Origin: Procambarus clarkii
Lineage: Eukaryota; Arthropoda; Malacostraca; Decapoda; Cambaridae
DNA: 64,000 bases
Direction of reading: 5' to 3'
Assembly: GCF_040958095.1 (NCBI RefSeq)
Contig: NC_091173.1
Span: 12,765,000 to 12,828,999 of the forward strand
Shown: positions 1 through 11,640 of the stretch, one piece after another
Position numbering within the stretch: position 1 is the stretch's first letter
Layout of the letters: the number at the start of each line of letters is the position of its first letter
The notes under the pieces: model-generated
What the model saw: only the letters and a program-made list of their open reading frames with translations
Told to the model about the DNA's origin: nothing
The model's database searches: none
Program-made: the position numbers and the translations under genes

Positions 1-432
1 TTCCCCTTTCTATCCCTATCCAACCCCTCCACACACACACTACCCCTATCCAACCTCTCCTCATAACCCTCCCCCCCCCTCCCATAGGGTTACAACAGGG
101 CCTCATCCAAACCCATAATTTTTACCCCAAAAAGTGCCTCCTGCGGGCGTCTAATGATGTGGAAAACCAGCCTCGGTCCTCCACCAGCAACTCTTTCGTG
201 AAACTGTTGGTTCTTTTGATCAACTGACTCTTTTGTCATGCCCCTTTACCCTGCCCTGCCCTCATGTTTCCCTCCCTGTGCCCCTCTCCGACCTCCCTTC
301 AAGTGCTGTCCAGCCCCACGGGGTACTGGCGATCAGGGGCATTCTGCTCGCCCCATGTTGTTTTTTTCACATGAGGAGTCACCCATTGTCATCGACATGA
401 TCGTGGCTGTGGGAAACTTGAATTCTGGAGCT

Positions 433-435
<3 letters not shown>
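1..435. other. unique sequence, nothing recognised
   Basis: C-rich single-copy-looking DNA with several short C runs. No coding frame with family-like content, RNA gene or repeat was recognised before the GT tract begins. Confidence 0.5.
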
Positions 436-957
<522 letters not shown>

Positions 958-960
<3 letters not shown>

Positions 961-1387
961 GTTAGCGGTAATGGGGTTTTGGGTTGGTTGCATCGCCTTT
1001 TTGAAGCGATATAATGGACAGTGTTCATATTTATTTTTAAAAAATAAAAAAGGGTAGTTGTTTCCATGTAATCTGACGCGTCGGGAGCCATGAAGTAAAT
1101 GTTGGTTTATATCATTGATTTATTCGATACAGGAATACAAATATATATTAATATTAATATATATATTAATATTATACAAATATATATATTAATATTAAGT
1201 AATATCTGGACAGCCAATATTCTCCATTAACATAGAGGACTTGTGACCCGTCTTACCTTCAAGCCGAACGTAAGTACCTATATAAGAGTTATTTTGGGGA
1301 TGTAGGTAAAAAGCATACAAGGTAAAGTTAAAGGTTTCCTTAACACTACAGCCGAAAGACGCCTTTAGAATCCTGAGAAGGAAACAG
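958..1387. other. AT-rich spacer, no gene
   Basis: Contains a short ATATTAAT-type tandem near 1138-1198, otherwise unique sequence with no recognisable element. Confidence 0.5.
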
Positions 1388-1490
1388 GTTGTTGTTGTTG
1401 TTAAAGATTCGCTACCTGGAACAGAAAGTTGCAAGTAGCACGGGCTATGGTGATCCCGTAGTGGACTTACCTCTCACAGGAGCGGGGCTG
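1388..1490 (-). repeat. two-hairpin dispersed repeat, copy 1
   Basis: Read on the minus strand: GCCCCGCTCCTGTG, then a hairpin that pairs ACGGG with CCCGT around TAGCC, then a second hairpin with GGAAC/GTTCC-type arms, ending in (AAC)n. At least four other copies occur in this window (1507, 3724, 26562, 35193). The (AAC)n end resembles a SINE tail, but no tRNA-like head is visible. Family identity unknown. Confidence 0.75.
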
Positions 1491-1506
1491 TAACTGACTG
1501 GGACGC

Positions 1507-1583
1507 TGTTGTTGTTGTTGTTGTTTCAGATTTAGCTACTCAGGACGAAGTGTCCATGTAGCACGGGCTATGGTGAGCCCGTA
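1507..1583 (-). repeat. two-hairpin dispersed repeat, copy 2
   Basis: Lies 17 bp from copy 1 in the same orientation. The terminal hairpin GGGCTATGGTGAGCCC is perfect here, the inner hairpin is more diverged, and the (AAC)n end has about six units. Confidence 0.7.
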
Positions 1584-1888
1584 AGACTGGGAGGTGTTTA
1601 TACATTATCTTGTAGTAGAGATTGTAGTGACGTGTAGGGGGGGGGGCAGGGCGAAAACTGGAGAGATCAGAATTTTAGAACATAAGCAAGTCATGGCTGG
1701 TAACAGTGCTGTAGGTAACCATAAATGGGAAAAAAGATCACAATATTGATTTAAAGAAGTGTTAAATAATCTATAAAAGTAATAATATAAGAACTAGAAG
1801 GGTAGTGGAGGGGGTTCTAATGAATAGTCTTGAATACTTTCCCTGGAAACAAAAGTTTTACTAGAAAAATAGTTCTGAGTGAAGGGAA
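1584..1888. other. unique spacer, nothing recognised
   Basis: Mixed-composition sequence with one G9 run near 1640. No gene or repeat identified. Confidence 0.45.
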
Positions 1889-1890
1889 CT

Positions 1891-1970
1891 ATGTTGACCA
1901 GACCACACACACTAGAAGGTGAAGGGACGACGACGTTTCGGTCCGTCCTGGACCATTCACAAGTCGATTG
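1891..1970 (+). repeat. dispersed repeat with core ACGACGTTTCGGTCCGTCCT
   Basis: Begins TTGACCAGACCACACAC, has an AGAAGGTGAAGGGACGACG block, then the core and an ending GGACCATTCACAAGTCGATT. Full or partial copies recur at 11583, 21847, 24335, 28960 and 60655. The GGTCC...GGACC arms in the core are self-complementary. Confidence 0.8.
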
Positions 1971-1973
1971 TAC

Positions 1974-2095
1974 TCAACTATCAGGGGAAAGCGCCAAGCT
2001 ATTACGACTATATAGCACTTGGAAGAGGTCATGATAAGGATTTGGGAATGGGACGGGGGGAGGGGGGGGGGGCAGGTTAGGAATGGGGCCCAACT
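1974..2095 (-). mobile_element. SINE family C, truncated copy
   Basis: Matches the body of other family C copies (TATTACGACTATATAGCACT, then GGATTTGGGAATGGGACGGG). The tRNA-like head seen at 31729 and 34962 is missing. A G run has expanded inside it. Confidence 0.65.
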
Positions 2096-2221
2096 CTGGG
2101 GCCTCCAGGCTCTGGTATTTTTGTTGATATATGTATTGGGTGGGATACTCCCGGCGGTGCCCGGGTCGCCCGCGGCACCCCACTTTTGTCTGTTCTATTC
2201 TGTGTTACTGTTTCTGAGCCT

Positions 2222-2265
2222 ACGTCTCTCTCTCTCTCTCTCTCTCCCTCTCTCTCTCTCTCTCA
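2222..2265. repeat. (TC)n microsatellite
   Basis: Short, slightly imperfect CT tract. Confidence 0.95.
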
Positions 2266-3118
2266 CGTGTGGCAAGGCTTTTCTTCAGAATTAAGAGGAA
2301 TGAAAAATATTGCAAGTCTCGGAGACTTGAACCCAGTTACACTGGAAAAGTTGAGGGGACATGATAGGGACATACAAGATTATATGGGAGGAATTGGAGC
2401 TGCGCATGCGTCACCAACGCTTGTAAGGCCTTTTTTTAAGCTCTGAGTTTGAAACACAAAGGGTAAAAATTTGAATGTCGAAGCAACCTCATCTTATGGA
2501 AACACCCGTTGAGAGTCAATATCAATCGATATCTTAAAATGTGGGGAAGGGGGGCTTAGGAGCTGAAGCTCAACCCTACCAACCAATCTAATCGATAACA
2601 CCTTACAGCAACTAATCGTCCTCTGTATAACCACCTGAACGATTCGTTACGCCACCAGTACGAGCCTCATATCCCATCACTCGTATGTAAACACATTCTC
2701 ACCCCCCATCCACCCCTCAATAAACCCCGCCCTTTCCTCACTTAATCAATATGCATAAAAAAAACCTTTAAAACGTCGTCCATCTTGTAACTTCAGCTCC
2801 AGTTTAAACCCCGCCTCTCATCTCCATACACACCCAATAGGGACTTACCCCTTTGGTCCCCCCCCCCCTCTCTCTGTGTTGCCGTACCGAGGTTACCCCA
2901 TTTAAATCCCGGCAGCATTGTGGCAATATATCACAGAGTGGTGTTGTAACGTCGCCGGAGAGGCTCCTTTGGGATCACTTGTACCGAGAGGTAAATGTGT
3001 GTGTCCACTGTTTACATGTGGGAATAGAGAATAGGTGAATGTGGTGCACCGCGCGGGCGAGGCTGGCAGCCAGCTGTTGATGGGTTTACACTCTCTCGTC
3101 TCCTCCACATTTGAATAT
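2266..3118. other. unique sequence, no gene recognised
   Basis: About 850 bp of mixed sequence with C runs near 2860-2870. The reading frames are short and carry no family signature. Confidence 0.45.
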
Positions 3119-3120
3119 GG

Positions 3121-3514
3121 CCGGTCGGCTCCACCTGGGTGCTGGGGGGCGGCTCCACCTGGGTGCTAGGGGGCGGCTCCACCTGGGTGCTGGGGGGCGG
3201 CTCCACCTGGGTGCTGGGGGGCGGCTCCACCTGGGTGCTGGGGGGCGGCTCCACCTGGGTGCTGGGGGGCGGCTCCACCTGGGTGCTGGGGGGCGGCTCC
3301 ACGTGGGTGCTGGGGGGCGGCTCCACCGTGGGTGCTGGGGGGCGGCTCCACCTGGGTGCTGGGGGGGCGGCTCCACCTGGGTGCTGGGGGGCGGCTCCAC
3401 CTGGGTGCTGGGGGGCGGCTCCACCTGGGTGCTGGGGGGCGGCTCCACCTGGGTGCTGGGGGGCGGCTCCACCTGGGTGCTGGGGGGCGGCTCCACCTGG
3501 GTGCTGGGGGCGGC
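3121..3514. repeat. 24-bp minisatellite, about 16 copies
   Basis: The unit contains GGCTCCACCTGGGTGCTGGG plus GGGC. Copies are nearly identical, with a few indels (3328, 3361) and single changes. Because 24 is a multiple of three and the unit has no stops, open frames appear on both strands (Pro-Pro-Ser-Thr-Gln-Val-Glu and others). They are not gene evidence. Confidence 0.97.
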
Positions 3515-3723
3515 TTGGTCATCATGGAGGACTCCCATACTCCATCGCATTTTGACGTACACATCCTCTACGGCCAAAAAACTGATGTACTAAAAATCAT
3601 AACGAATCTCAAAATTGATGAGATGTCCTTATTATTATTATTATTATTCGTGGGTCCTCAGTTAGGTTATATCCGGGCAGTTTAGTACATCAGTTTAGTG
3701 ACGTCGGGAACTCTCTCGAGAGG

Positions 3724-3799
3724 TTGTTGTTGTTGTTAAAGATTCGCTACCTGGAACAAAAAGTTCCAAGTAACACGGGCTATGGTGAGCCCGTAGATA
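3724..3799 (-). repeat. two-hairpin dispersed repeat, copy 3
   Basis: Both hairpins are intact: GGAAC with GTTCC around AAAAA, and ACGGGC with GCCCGT around TATGGTGA. The (AAC)n terminus is at the left edge. Confidence 0.8.
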
Positions 3800-4117
3800 G
3801 TTATATCTCGAGAGGACGACGTTCCGTTATCATTAAGACGATAACGGAGGAATGTTATCACAACTTTGCACTGGTAACAATGGCTCTTACAGCAGCCGGT
3901 TATCTTGATTTAGCCACTCCGTAACAAATCCAACCTGTTAACTTAACCCCAGCACGCCGTCTAATCTTCCGGACCCGAAGCCTCAACAATCCGGGCGCGA
4001 ACTTTGTTCTTCATCGTAAGTTGCACTTGTAACGCTGCTTACCGTGACGTAAAAAAACACGACCTATTAGTCAAGAAGAGGAGAAAGGTTGCTTTTAGCT
4101 TGTTGTGGTTGGTTTGG
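3800..4117. other. unique spacer
   Basis: No gene or repeat recognised. Confidence 0.4.
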
Positions 4118-4118
4118 T

Positions 4119-4186
4119 ACTCACCTAGTTGTGCTTGCGGGGGTTGAGCTTTATCTCTTTGGTCCCGCCTCTCAACTGTGGAGAGG
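4119..4186 (-). mobile_element. LINE/SINE 3' tail, subfamily 1
   Basis: On the minus strand reads GTTGAGAGGCGGGACCAAAG, a diverged middle, CTCAACCCCCGCAAGCACAA and CTAGGTGAGTAC. The same tail follows the LINE stop codon near 43949. Confidence 0.85.
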
Positions 4187-4478
4187 TAGCCAGGGTGTGT
4201 CAACCACCAGGACACTCACCATTAAGGCTGTGACACTAACCGTATATAATTCAGGACTAAAGTACACTCAAGAGTATATATAAACACACAGAGAAGCCGG
4301 GGTTCACCTATTGGTATATATAAATGTATTGCTTGGATACCTATCAAACTTTTAGGATATTAATGGTGGCATACACGTTAATATTACCCCCAAAAAATGA
4401 TCAATACTTTTGTGGTGTATAAACATTTGAACGTCTAATGTTTTTATATATTTTATGTATGTTTTATTTTATGTATGT

Positions 4479-4575
4479 TCGATTGGATTGGATCAGGAGC
4501 TAGAGATAAATAGGAGCTGCCTCGTATGGACCAATAGGCCATCTGCAGTTACCTTTGTTCTTATGTTCTTATATA
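4479..4575 (+). repeat. dispersed repeat ending TTGTTCTTATGTTCTTA
   Basis: The core GGAGCTGCCTCGTATGGACC, then CAATAGGCCATCTGCAG, ends in a TTCTTATG doublet. A diverged relative lies at 32812-32882. Probably a retroelement 3' UTR piece, inferred from its resemblance to sequences common in decapods. Confidence 0.5.
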
Positions 4576-4899
4576 TAAGAAAAATATCATGTTTAAAAAA
4601 AAAAACGTTTTAAATTAAATATATGTTAATTTGTCTTAAATGTTGTTAGTAAATAATATTAGTGAATTATTTAGCTGACAAATCTTGAAATAAATATCTT
4701 GTTTATCTTGAAATAAATAGCATTTGATCTCAATAAAAAACACTCACCAGCCCCACTGACTTTTTTGGGCAAGAGTGAAGCAACAGTCACGCAGGTTGAT
4801 ACTGAACATAGTTCTTCAAAAGTGTAATCTACAACCCATCTACGAATGACTTTGTCAACGCATTTCTAAAAAATATTTTATAATGGACGAAGAACGTTT
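4576..4899. other. AT-rich spacer, no gene
   Basis: AT-rich, with a short internal duplication of CTTGAAATAAATA near 4684-4720. No element recognised. Confidence 0.4.
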
Positions 4900-4904
4900 C
4901 AAGT

Positions 4905-5020
4905 GTGGCATGAACAAATCCCCAAGTGCCGTGACGAGGATTCCAACCTGCGTCCGGGAGCATCCCAGACACCCTTGTGGATTTGTTCATTTGATGCATC
5001 ACGTTAGTGTGATCTCTGTG
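4905..5020 (-). mobile_element. SINE family D, internally deleted and double-ended
   Basis: The left half reads ACAAATCCCCAAGTGCCGTG then GACGAGGATTCCAACC, a minus-strand tRNA-like B box. The right half reads CTTGTGGATTTGTTCATTTG on the plus strand, so the two ends are inverted copies of one another. A related head-to-head arrangement is at 46605. Confidence 0.55.
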
Positions 5021-5294
5021 TGTGTCAAGTGTGGCATCTTACCTGGAATTCATCTCCAGATGGTCTCAGAGATCACAGCAGCTCTAGACTTCCTGAAACG
5101 TAATACAAAAGGATTTAAATGCGCTCAAGTGTCTTAATGAAACGAGCTCTAACATTGGCCACTTTAAGGGAACATCTGGTATGGCAAATCAAGAGACCAT
5201 TGCATCCCAATGAAATCAGAATGGTGTGATATATCAATGGAAATATATTATCAGCGATATATCATTTTGAGTCAATGGGGTGGCTTGAACCTAC

Positions 5295-5297
<3 letters not shown>

Positions 5298-5374
<77 letters not shown>

Positions 5375-5412
5375 TATATATATATTTATATATATATATA
5401 TATATATATATT
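5298..5412. repeat. (TA)n microsatellite
   Basis: About 110 bp of TA with two single-base interruptions near 5370 and 5386. Confidence 0.97.
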
Positions 5413-6609
5413 GCACCGTCATTGGCATATATATTTACAACATGAAGTGCATAGTGATTTAAATGAAACATTATCGAGTAATAGTTCAAATTAAAAAGAG
5501 AAAGAAATCAAAGACTCCTCGCCCCTCCAAATCACCACCATAACTAGCCTATAGAGGCTTAATTACCCCTTTCTACCCCTGTTTGTACACCTCCAACCCT
5601 CCCTGCTCCGATCCAATCGTAAGCTCAGATATCAATGAAGTGATCAAGATGTGTTATCACTATCTACCAGCTGATCGCTAACCGAGGCAGCACGGGACTT
5701 GCACCTCTCAGCCAAGGGGCACTAAGGCTCAGGGTCTTCAGCACGTGCTACACTGGGGACCAAAGGGTGAACCTATTGCCACCAGGAGAGCATCAAAATA
5801 ATACAAATTTCAATTCAGATTTCTGACAAATTCTTAACTATTTATCGCGTTTTTATCTAATTAAATAAAAAATGAAGCAATTTATACTTCTCCAGTTAAT
5901 ATCTAGAATACAAAAAGGGCAAGACATAATGTATAATGTATAACAAATAGTTTAGTAAGTGTGTTTTACCCTGTATGGCAACTCCGGGACCCGCGTTGGG
6001 GCGCCTAGTGTCGCACACGATTTTTTTGTGTTGTTATATTCCAGACTCGTGATTGGCTGGCGTTTATTGTGGCAGCTTAACCCTTACAGAACCATCCCCG
6101 GTGGGCGCGTGGCACACGTCCCGGGGGAGGAAGGAACAATTAATGACGTTTTGACTATGGGGGAGAGATACCGTTTGACGGAGGGGAGTTGGGGTGGGGG
6201 TGAGGCAAAAAGGGTTAGTGTGGGGGAGAGAGAGTGGAGACTAAGAGTGAAGTAGGCACGAGAGGGTAGAGGAGGAGAGTTGACAGTGCAGAGAAGAACG
6301 TTGGCAAGAGCCCTGGTTCTTGCTCACCAGTTGAGTATTGAATGTGCAACACTGTGTTTCCCGCGGGAGATAGCAGCGTCATTTGCAAGTCCTGCATACT
6401 GGGGCAGCTATCAATATAAACCACGACTTCTGATATTCCAAAGCGCCTCTGTTGTTGTTATTCCACGGTTACTTTCCACTATATTCTTGAGACGTGTAAC
6501 CTAAACTGAGCAGCAGAACACACGGGATGTGCCAGAGATCCAATGTTTCCATTACTCAAGAACCTGGGACAGGAATAGGGTAAAAGAAAATACGTCTACG
6601 AGAGAAAAT

Positions 6610-6611
<2 letters not shown>
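5413..6611. other. 1.2 kb without recognisable gene
   Basis: Unique-looking sequence. The longest frame (5959-6255, +) has no motif I can place. A CCAAT-type inverted pentamer (GATTGGCTGG) lies at 6051-6060, but nothing supports a transcription start. Confidence 0.45.

Positions 6612-6702
<91 letters not shown>
6612..6702. repeat. (GA)n microsatellite
   Basis: Perfect GA tract of about 90 bp. Arg-Glu and Ser-Leu frames are shadows. Confidence 0.98.
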
Positions 6703-6703
<1 letters not shown>

Positions 6704-6832
6704 AGCTGGTAAAATGTTTTGGATACCTGGCGAGTCTTTACTCTTTCTTTTACGGTTTATCTTAAGGCTTAGGGTCAAGGTAAATGGGCTCCGGGGAGGG
6801 TAGGGGACTGAGACAGAAAGCTAGGGAAGGTA

Positions 6833-6944
<112 letters not shown>

Positions 6945-7248
6945 CGGTCCAAGTGGGTGGTTGGGCACCATTCCTCTCCCCACAGTATGGGTCCAGGCCA
7001 ATACCAAAAGCTTCACCATAATCACCAAGCGAGACGGACCATACACGTGTTAGACATATGGAAAGTCACACCTTATAGAGACCATACTGATGCAGCTCAA
7101 GATGTTCCTGACAAGACAAAACAACAAAATATGCTCCAGGGGGGTTTAAAATGCATTTTATTAAATATCAATTCCAACACGTTTGATGAATTGTAAATAT
7201 AACCAATAATTACACTATCCAAAAGGTCACAGACACACACACACACAT

Positions 7249-7760
7249 AGATAAGAAGGCATTTAGAGCCCTTTACACCACCAGTGTGAGCGGATGCCGC
7301 CGCCCTATCATTGAGCCCCCACCTGAAGAAACACTTTCGACGAGGCTCGTCCCAGAATTGCGAGGGATGGGATATGAAGAGGGACTGAAAGAACTGACCC
7401 TAACGACGTAAGAAAAAGGAGAGAGGGGAGACATGATTGAGATGTATAAAATACTTAGCGGGATTGACAGAGTGGAAATAGAGGATATGTTCATATTGAA
7501 TGCTATTAGAATAAGGGGGACATGGGTAAAAGCTGAGACTCATATAAGTCATAGAGATGCTAGAAACTTTTCATTTAGCGCAAAAGTAGTGGGGAAATGG
7601 AATGAGCAAACGGAGCAGGTTGTGGAAGCAAACTACATGCCTAATTTTAAAAGTAGATATGATTGGGAAATAAAACAGGAATCATTGCTTTAAACAACCG
7701 ACGGCTAGAAAGGCGGGGTCCAAGAGCTATTGCTCGATCCTGCAGGCCCAAATAGATGAG

Positions 7761-7790
<30 letters not shown>
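7249..7790 (+). pseudogene. LINE ORF2 C-terminus and tail, subfamily 2 (degenerate)
   Basis: Frames read TRLVPELRGMGYEEGLKEL, then after a stop near 7410 RGDMIEMYKILSGIDRV, SHRDARNFSFSAKVVGKWNE and QVVEANYMPNFKSRY. This is the C-terminal region of a CR1/Rex1-type reverse-transcriptase polyprotein. It begins just after an (AC)n tract, ends at a stop at 7691-7693, and has the tail CTAGAAAGGCGGGGTCCAAG, GCTCGATCCTGCAGGCCC, AAATAGATGAGC, then (CA)n. 5' truncated and frame-broken. Confidence 0.85.
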
Positions 7791-7792
<2 letters not shown>

Positions 7793-8003
7793 ATAGCCAG
7801 CAGTCTCACAAGAACAAAGATATAAAGGTGACAACAAAGTGCCCAAATGACCCACAGACATTAGAAATAACCTCTATAAGTTATCATAGTGAAGAATACG
7901 GATACATACATTGCTAAGTGATGAGTCGGATTCCATATCACGCTCCCAGTGTAGCTACATATGCCTTGAGCTTAAGAGGTCTGGCACCCTCTAAACTGGA
8001 GAG

Positions 8004-8167
8004 AACTATCAGGGGGAAAGCGACAAGCCATTACGACTATATAGCACTGGAAAGGTGCTATATAGTCAGTATAACGATTTGGGATAGTGACCAACCAGTT
8101 GGAAGGTCCGGGGATTGAACGCCGACCAGCAGGAAGCGAAATTGTCGCTCTACCGTCCAGCCCAAGT
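8004..8167 (-). mobile_element. SINE family C copy
   Basis: On the minus strand a tRNA-like head (GCTGGACGGTAGAGCGACAA, B box GTTCAATCCCC) precedes a body ending GCACTGGAAAG...AATGGCTTGTCGC. Contains an extra inverted AGGTGCTATATAGT insertion near 8055. Confidence 0.75.
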
Positions 8168-8407
8168 CTGGAGGAGGTCGAGAGGTGGGACTGAAGAGCT
8201 GAACTCTAACTCCCCAGCAACGGTTAGGTCTGTACACTCACATATGTAGTACACATCTTCAGTATATATGGGAGGGAGAATTTCCTTATATCTATAAAAA
8301 AAAAAGTCTTTCGGGAGATAAGGATATGGAAAATGGTCTGAAAAGAGGAGATTGGCTAAAGATATTCTTGTTACTGAATGGTGAGGGGTGGGTGTTCTTG
8401 TGTGAGG

Positions 8408-8521
<114 letters not shown>

Positions 8522-8795
8522 TACAAGGGAAAGTTAAGGCTGGGAAGAAGACTAAGCTTCACTATATACGGGCTAAGCTTAACAACAGCCAGTAGGCCTA
8601 AGGTTATAGTGTCCCCGGCCTATAGGGGCTACGGGTATTGGAATAGTTTTTTTAAGCTGGTTCCAGCGCATGCGCGTGGCATTGTGTTAACCTAACTGTG
8701 CTTATGTATATATTGGAGGTAAGGGACGGTTAGGGAAAACTGCGAGATCTATCTCTTGGCCCCCTGTTTGTTAGCCCAGCAGACTTGCCTGCCAG

Positions 8796-8950
8796 TGAAC
8801 TTACTTGGCAGCAGTAAATAGGTACCTGGGAGTTAGTCAGCTGCTACGGTCTGCTTCCCGGGGGGGGGGGTGTAACAAAAAGGAGGCCTGGTCGAGGACC
8901 GGGCCGCGGGGACGCTAAGCCCCGAAATCATCTCAAGATAACCTCAAGAT
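8796..8950 (+). mobile_element. SINE family A, 5'-truncated
   Basis: Starts inside the body (GCAGTAAATAGGTACCTGGG). Continues through GGCCTGGTCGAGGACCGGGC to the terminal CGAAATCATCTCAAGATAAC and CTCAAG. The tRNA-like head is absent and a G10 run has expanded in the middle. Confidence 0.85.
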
Positions 8951-9306
8951 TCCCCACTTAGTACCCAGCCCATCTGCTTGCCAGCCTTACTGCCCATAGG
9001 AGCCCCTTTCTCAACACTGGTTTATGTATGTTTTGAACTTGTCACCTAGGTCCACTAGCCCTATTGGCCAGCATGGGGTAAGTATAGGGCACGAGACAGT
9101 GAGGCGACTAGAAGAGACAGCTGCCTCGCCCTGTCTCCTCCTGTATACTGGACGGTGTTATGATGTCTCCTCTGTTGTCATGGTGATGCCTTCATCTGTC
9201 TCTAACAGCCTGCTCCCTCAAGTCTGGTGTCACACTCCCATTAAATTTCGAAATAATCTATGAATGATTCGCAATGTCTGTGTGTGTTTGTTTATTATTT
9301 GCATTT

Positions 9307-9606
9307 AGTAGTTGTATTCACCTACTTGTGCTTGCGGGGGTTGAGCTCTGCTCTTTCGGCCCGCCTCTCAACTGTCAATCAATAAACAGTTGCTAACTGC
9401 TAACTAATTTGTTTTTCCGCATCCTTCACCCCCTCCCAGGAAGCTGCCCGTAACAGCTGTGTAACTCTCAAGTACCTATTTAGTGCTAGGTAACAGGAGT
9501 ATCAGGGTGAAAGAAACTCTGCCTATCTGTTTCCGCCGGCGCCGGGAATCGAACCCGTCTACAGAACTACGTATCCAGCGTGCTGTCAACTCAGCCACCA
9601 GCGCCC
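9307..9606 (-). mobile_element. tRNA-headed SINE with subfamily 1 LINE tail
   Basis: Minus strand: tRNA-like head with B box GGTTCGATTCCCGGCGCCGG (9536-9553), conserved body (GAAACTCTGCCC-like, then CTAGGTAAC...TACTTG), a linker with GTTAGCAACTG, and the tail TTGAGAGGCGGGCCGAAAGA...CTCAACCCCCGCAAGC. Full-length composite structure of about 300 bp. Confidence 0.85.
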
Positions 9607-9905
9607 TCCACTCAGTCACCAGCCATTGTGTCTGCAGAATCCAGCTATTAGCTCTTGGATGCAAGCGTTTGGCCAGATATAGAATATCGTACATACGTCA
9701 GACCCAAACTGGTGTATGCAGCTGTGGTATCATACTCAAACCTAAACCATCATGACAACAGCAACTTTGAAAATTAAAGATTTTGAAGCCGTGTTCTAGA
9801 ATTTGTTTTGGATACACGTATCTTTGGAGACTTCCTCTCCCTCGTACAATAGAATTTATTAACCTCTATATTTCAGCTGTTTGTGTTGTGTGTTCACCTA
9901 CTAAG

Positions 9906-10143
9906 GAGCCGGTCGGCCGAGTGGACAGCACGCTGGACTTGTGATCCTGTGGTCCTGGGTTCGATCCCAGGCGCCGGCGAGAAACAATGGGCAGAGTTTC
10001 TTTCACCATATGCCCCTGTTACCTAGCAGTAAAATAGGTACCTGGGTGTTAGTCAGCTGTCACGGGCTGCTTCCTGGGGGTGGAGACCTGGTCGAGGACC
10101 GGGCCGCGGGGACACTAAAGCCCCGAAATCATCTCAAGATAAC
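9906..10143 (+). mobile_element. SINE family A, full-length copy
   Basis: tRNA-like head from GCCGGTCGGCCGAGTGGACA to GGGTTCGATCCCAGGCGCCG, with GCCGG/CCGGC acceptor-type pairing. The body GAAACAATGGGCAGAGTTTC is followed by CTGGTCGAGGACCGGGCCGC and the end ATCATCTCAAGATAAC. Internal A and B box pol III promoter pattern. Confidence 0.93.
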
Positions 10144-10744
10144 TCTCCTATATGTGTCCTTCCCTGTGTATACCTGACCTCTGTATGGTCATACAGATAA
10201 ATTTATTTGCATCGTCGAAGGCAGCAGTTCGCTAAATAATTTGTGTACATATATACCGACACGGGCTGATGTCCGTATGTACGTAGTTATGTATATATGG
10301 AAGTAATTGTCCACGTACGTGTATATATATATGAATATATATGTATATGTACATTATTTATATATATATATATTATATATACATACGTACGTAAATACAT
10401 TGTTAGAAACACACTATCAAAATGTGCCCGAAATAACGTCAGATATGTGCTAAAATAGTTGAACAATCCGGAGGATCAGAGCCTGAAGAGCGAACCACGC
10501 AATAGTACTCAATAGGACTGTCGCGGGTAAAGGGCTGCGGGTTGGGTCTATCCCCTTGTGGGAGACCAGGTCACGCCCCATCACCACCACCCTCACACCA
10601 GCTCCCATCACTCCCCATCTGCCTCCATATACACCCCCTCAACTACCACCTCCACACTCCCCACCCCCCCCCTCACCACACCCCCCATCAAATCTCGTTC
10701 ATTTCCTGATCACACTACCAGAAGCAGATCACATCTTCAGGATG
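10144..10744. other. spacer with TA-rich and C-rich patches
   Basis: TA-rich around 10310-10390 and CA/CCCC-rich around 10570-10700. No gene recognised. Confidence 0.45.
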
Positions 10745-10990
10745 CTAACTCGCATCTAACCTAACTCGCACCCAAGCTAACTCCCACCTAACCTAACTCG
10801 CACCTAATCTAACTCGCAACTAACCTAACTCGTACCTAAACAAACTCGCACCCAAGCTAACTCCCACCTAACCTAACTCGCACCTAATCTAACTCGCAAC
10901 TAACCTAACTCGTACCTAAACAAACTCGCACCCAAGTTAACTCGCACCTAAGCTAACTAGCACCTAAGCTAACTAGCACCTACGCTAACC
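10745..10990. repeat. 16-bp tandem array with 80-bp higher-order unit
   Basis: About 15 units of the type CTAACTCGCACCTAAC. The variant order (CCCAAG, CTCCCAC, CTAAT, CAACTAAC, CGTACCTAAACAAACTC) repeats at exactly 80 bp (10771, 10851, and again partly at 10931). The embedded CCTAAC resembles the telomere hexamer core. Confidence 0.93.
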
Positions 10991-11116
10991 TCATACTCTG
11001 AACTCTGAAAAGGACAAAAACACACACTGATACTTTCGTTGAAATAGTTCAAGCCAAATTTAGTGCCCAAATTAAAAAAAAAAAAAAGAGATGAAAACAG
11101 TATTTCCACAAGAGAT

Positions 11117-11157
11117 CCGTCATACACCATATAGGGTACGCTGGTGGTGTATGACGG
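11117..11157. repeat. 13-bp-arm stem-loop
   Basis: CCGTCATACACCA and TGGTGTATGACGG are perfect inverted arms around a 15-bp loop, immediately before the 15-bp tandem array. Confidence 0.8.
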
Positions 11158-11332
11158 GTGTATATACCGAGTGTATATATACCGAGTGTATATACCGAGT
11201 GTATATATACCGAGTGTATATATACCGAGTGTATATATACCGAGTGTATATACCGAGTGTATATATACCGAGTGTATATATACCGAGTGTATATATACCG
11301 AGTGTATATATACCGAGTGTATATATACCGAA
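11157..11332. repeat. 15/13-bp tandem array GTGTATATATACCGA
   Basis: About 12 units of GTGTATATATACCGA, two of them shortened by one TA. Frames encode YIPSV-type repeats in several phases and are shadows. Confidence 0.96.
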
Positions 11333-11582
11333 TCTGGCTCATACTCTCGCAATATACACTCATACCCAGCAATGTACTAACCCCCCGTTCTCTCTCTCTC
11401 TCTCTCAAACAAACAAAAAAAAAAACACGTCATTCATGTAACCAACGTATCAAATATAACATGTTATGAAAATTAGCGGTCGGGTTCTGTGTTGTTTTTG
11501 TATATTGAACGACCTCGTTCATCGTCGTTGCTCCTCAAATCAACGACAACAATAAACACTGATCGAATGACACATTCCAGGA

Positions 11583-11640
11583 ATGACCGAAACGTCGTCG
11601 TCCCTTCACTTTCGAGTGTGTGTAGTTTGGTCAACACATT
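11583..11640 (-). repeat. GACGACGTTTCGG dispersed repeat, minus copy
   Basis: Reverse complement of the 1891 copy: GACCGAAACGTCGTCGTCCC then TTCACTTTCGAGTGTGTGTA and GTTTGGTCAACA. Confidence 0.75.

Noticed and set aside
1388-1583. Hammerhead ribozyme
   Set aside because: The two hairpins lack the CTGATGA and GAAA core needed for a hammerhead.
3012-3685. Pro/Ser/Thr/Gln-rich frames on both strands
   Set aside because: Shadows of the 24-bp minisatellite. Several frames are equally open, and there is no splice or start context.
9906-10177. Short frames reading ILWSWVRSQAPARNNGQSF
   Set aside because: The same peptide recurs at every family A SINE (20876, 22672, 48040); it is SINE sequence, not a conserved gene.
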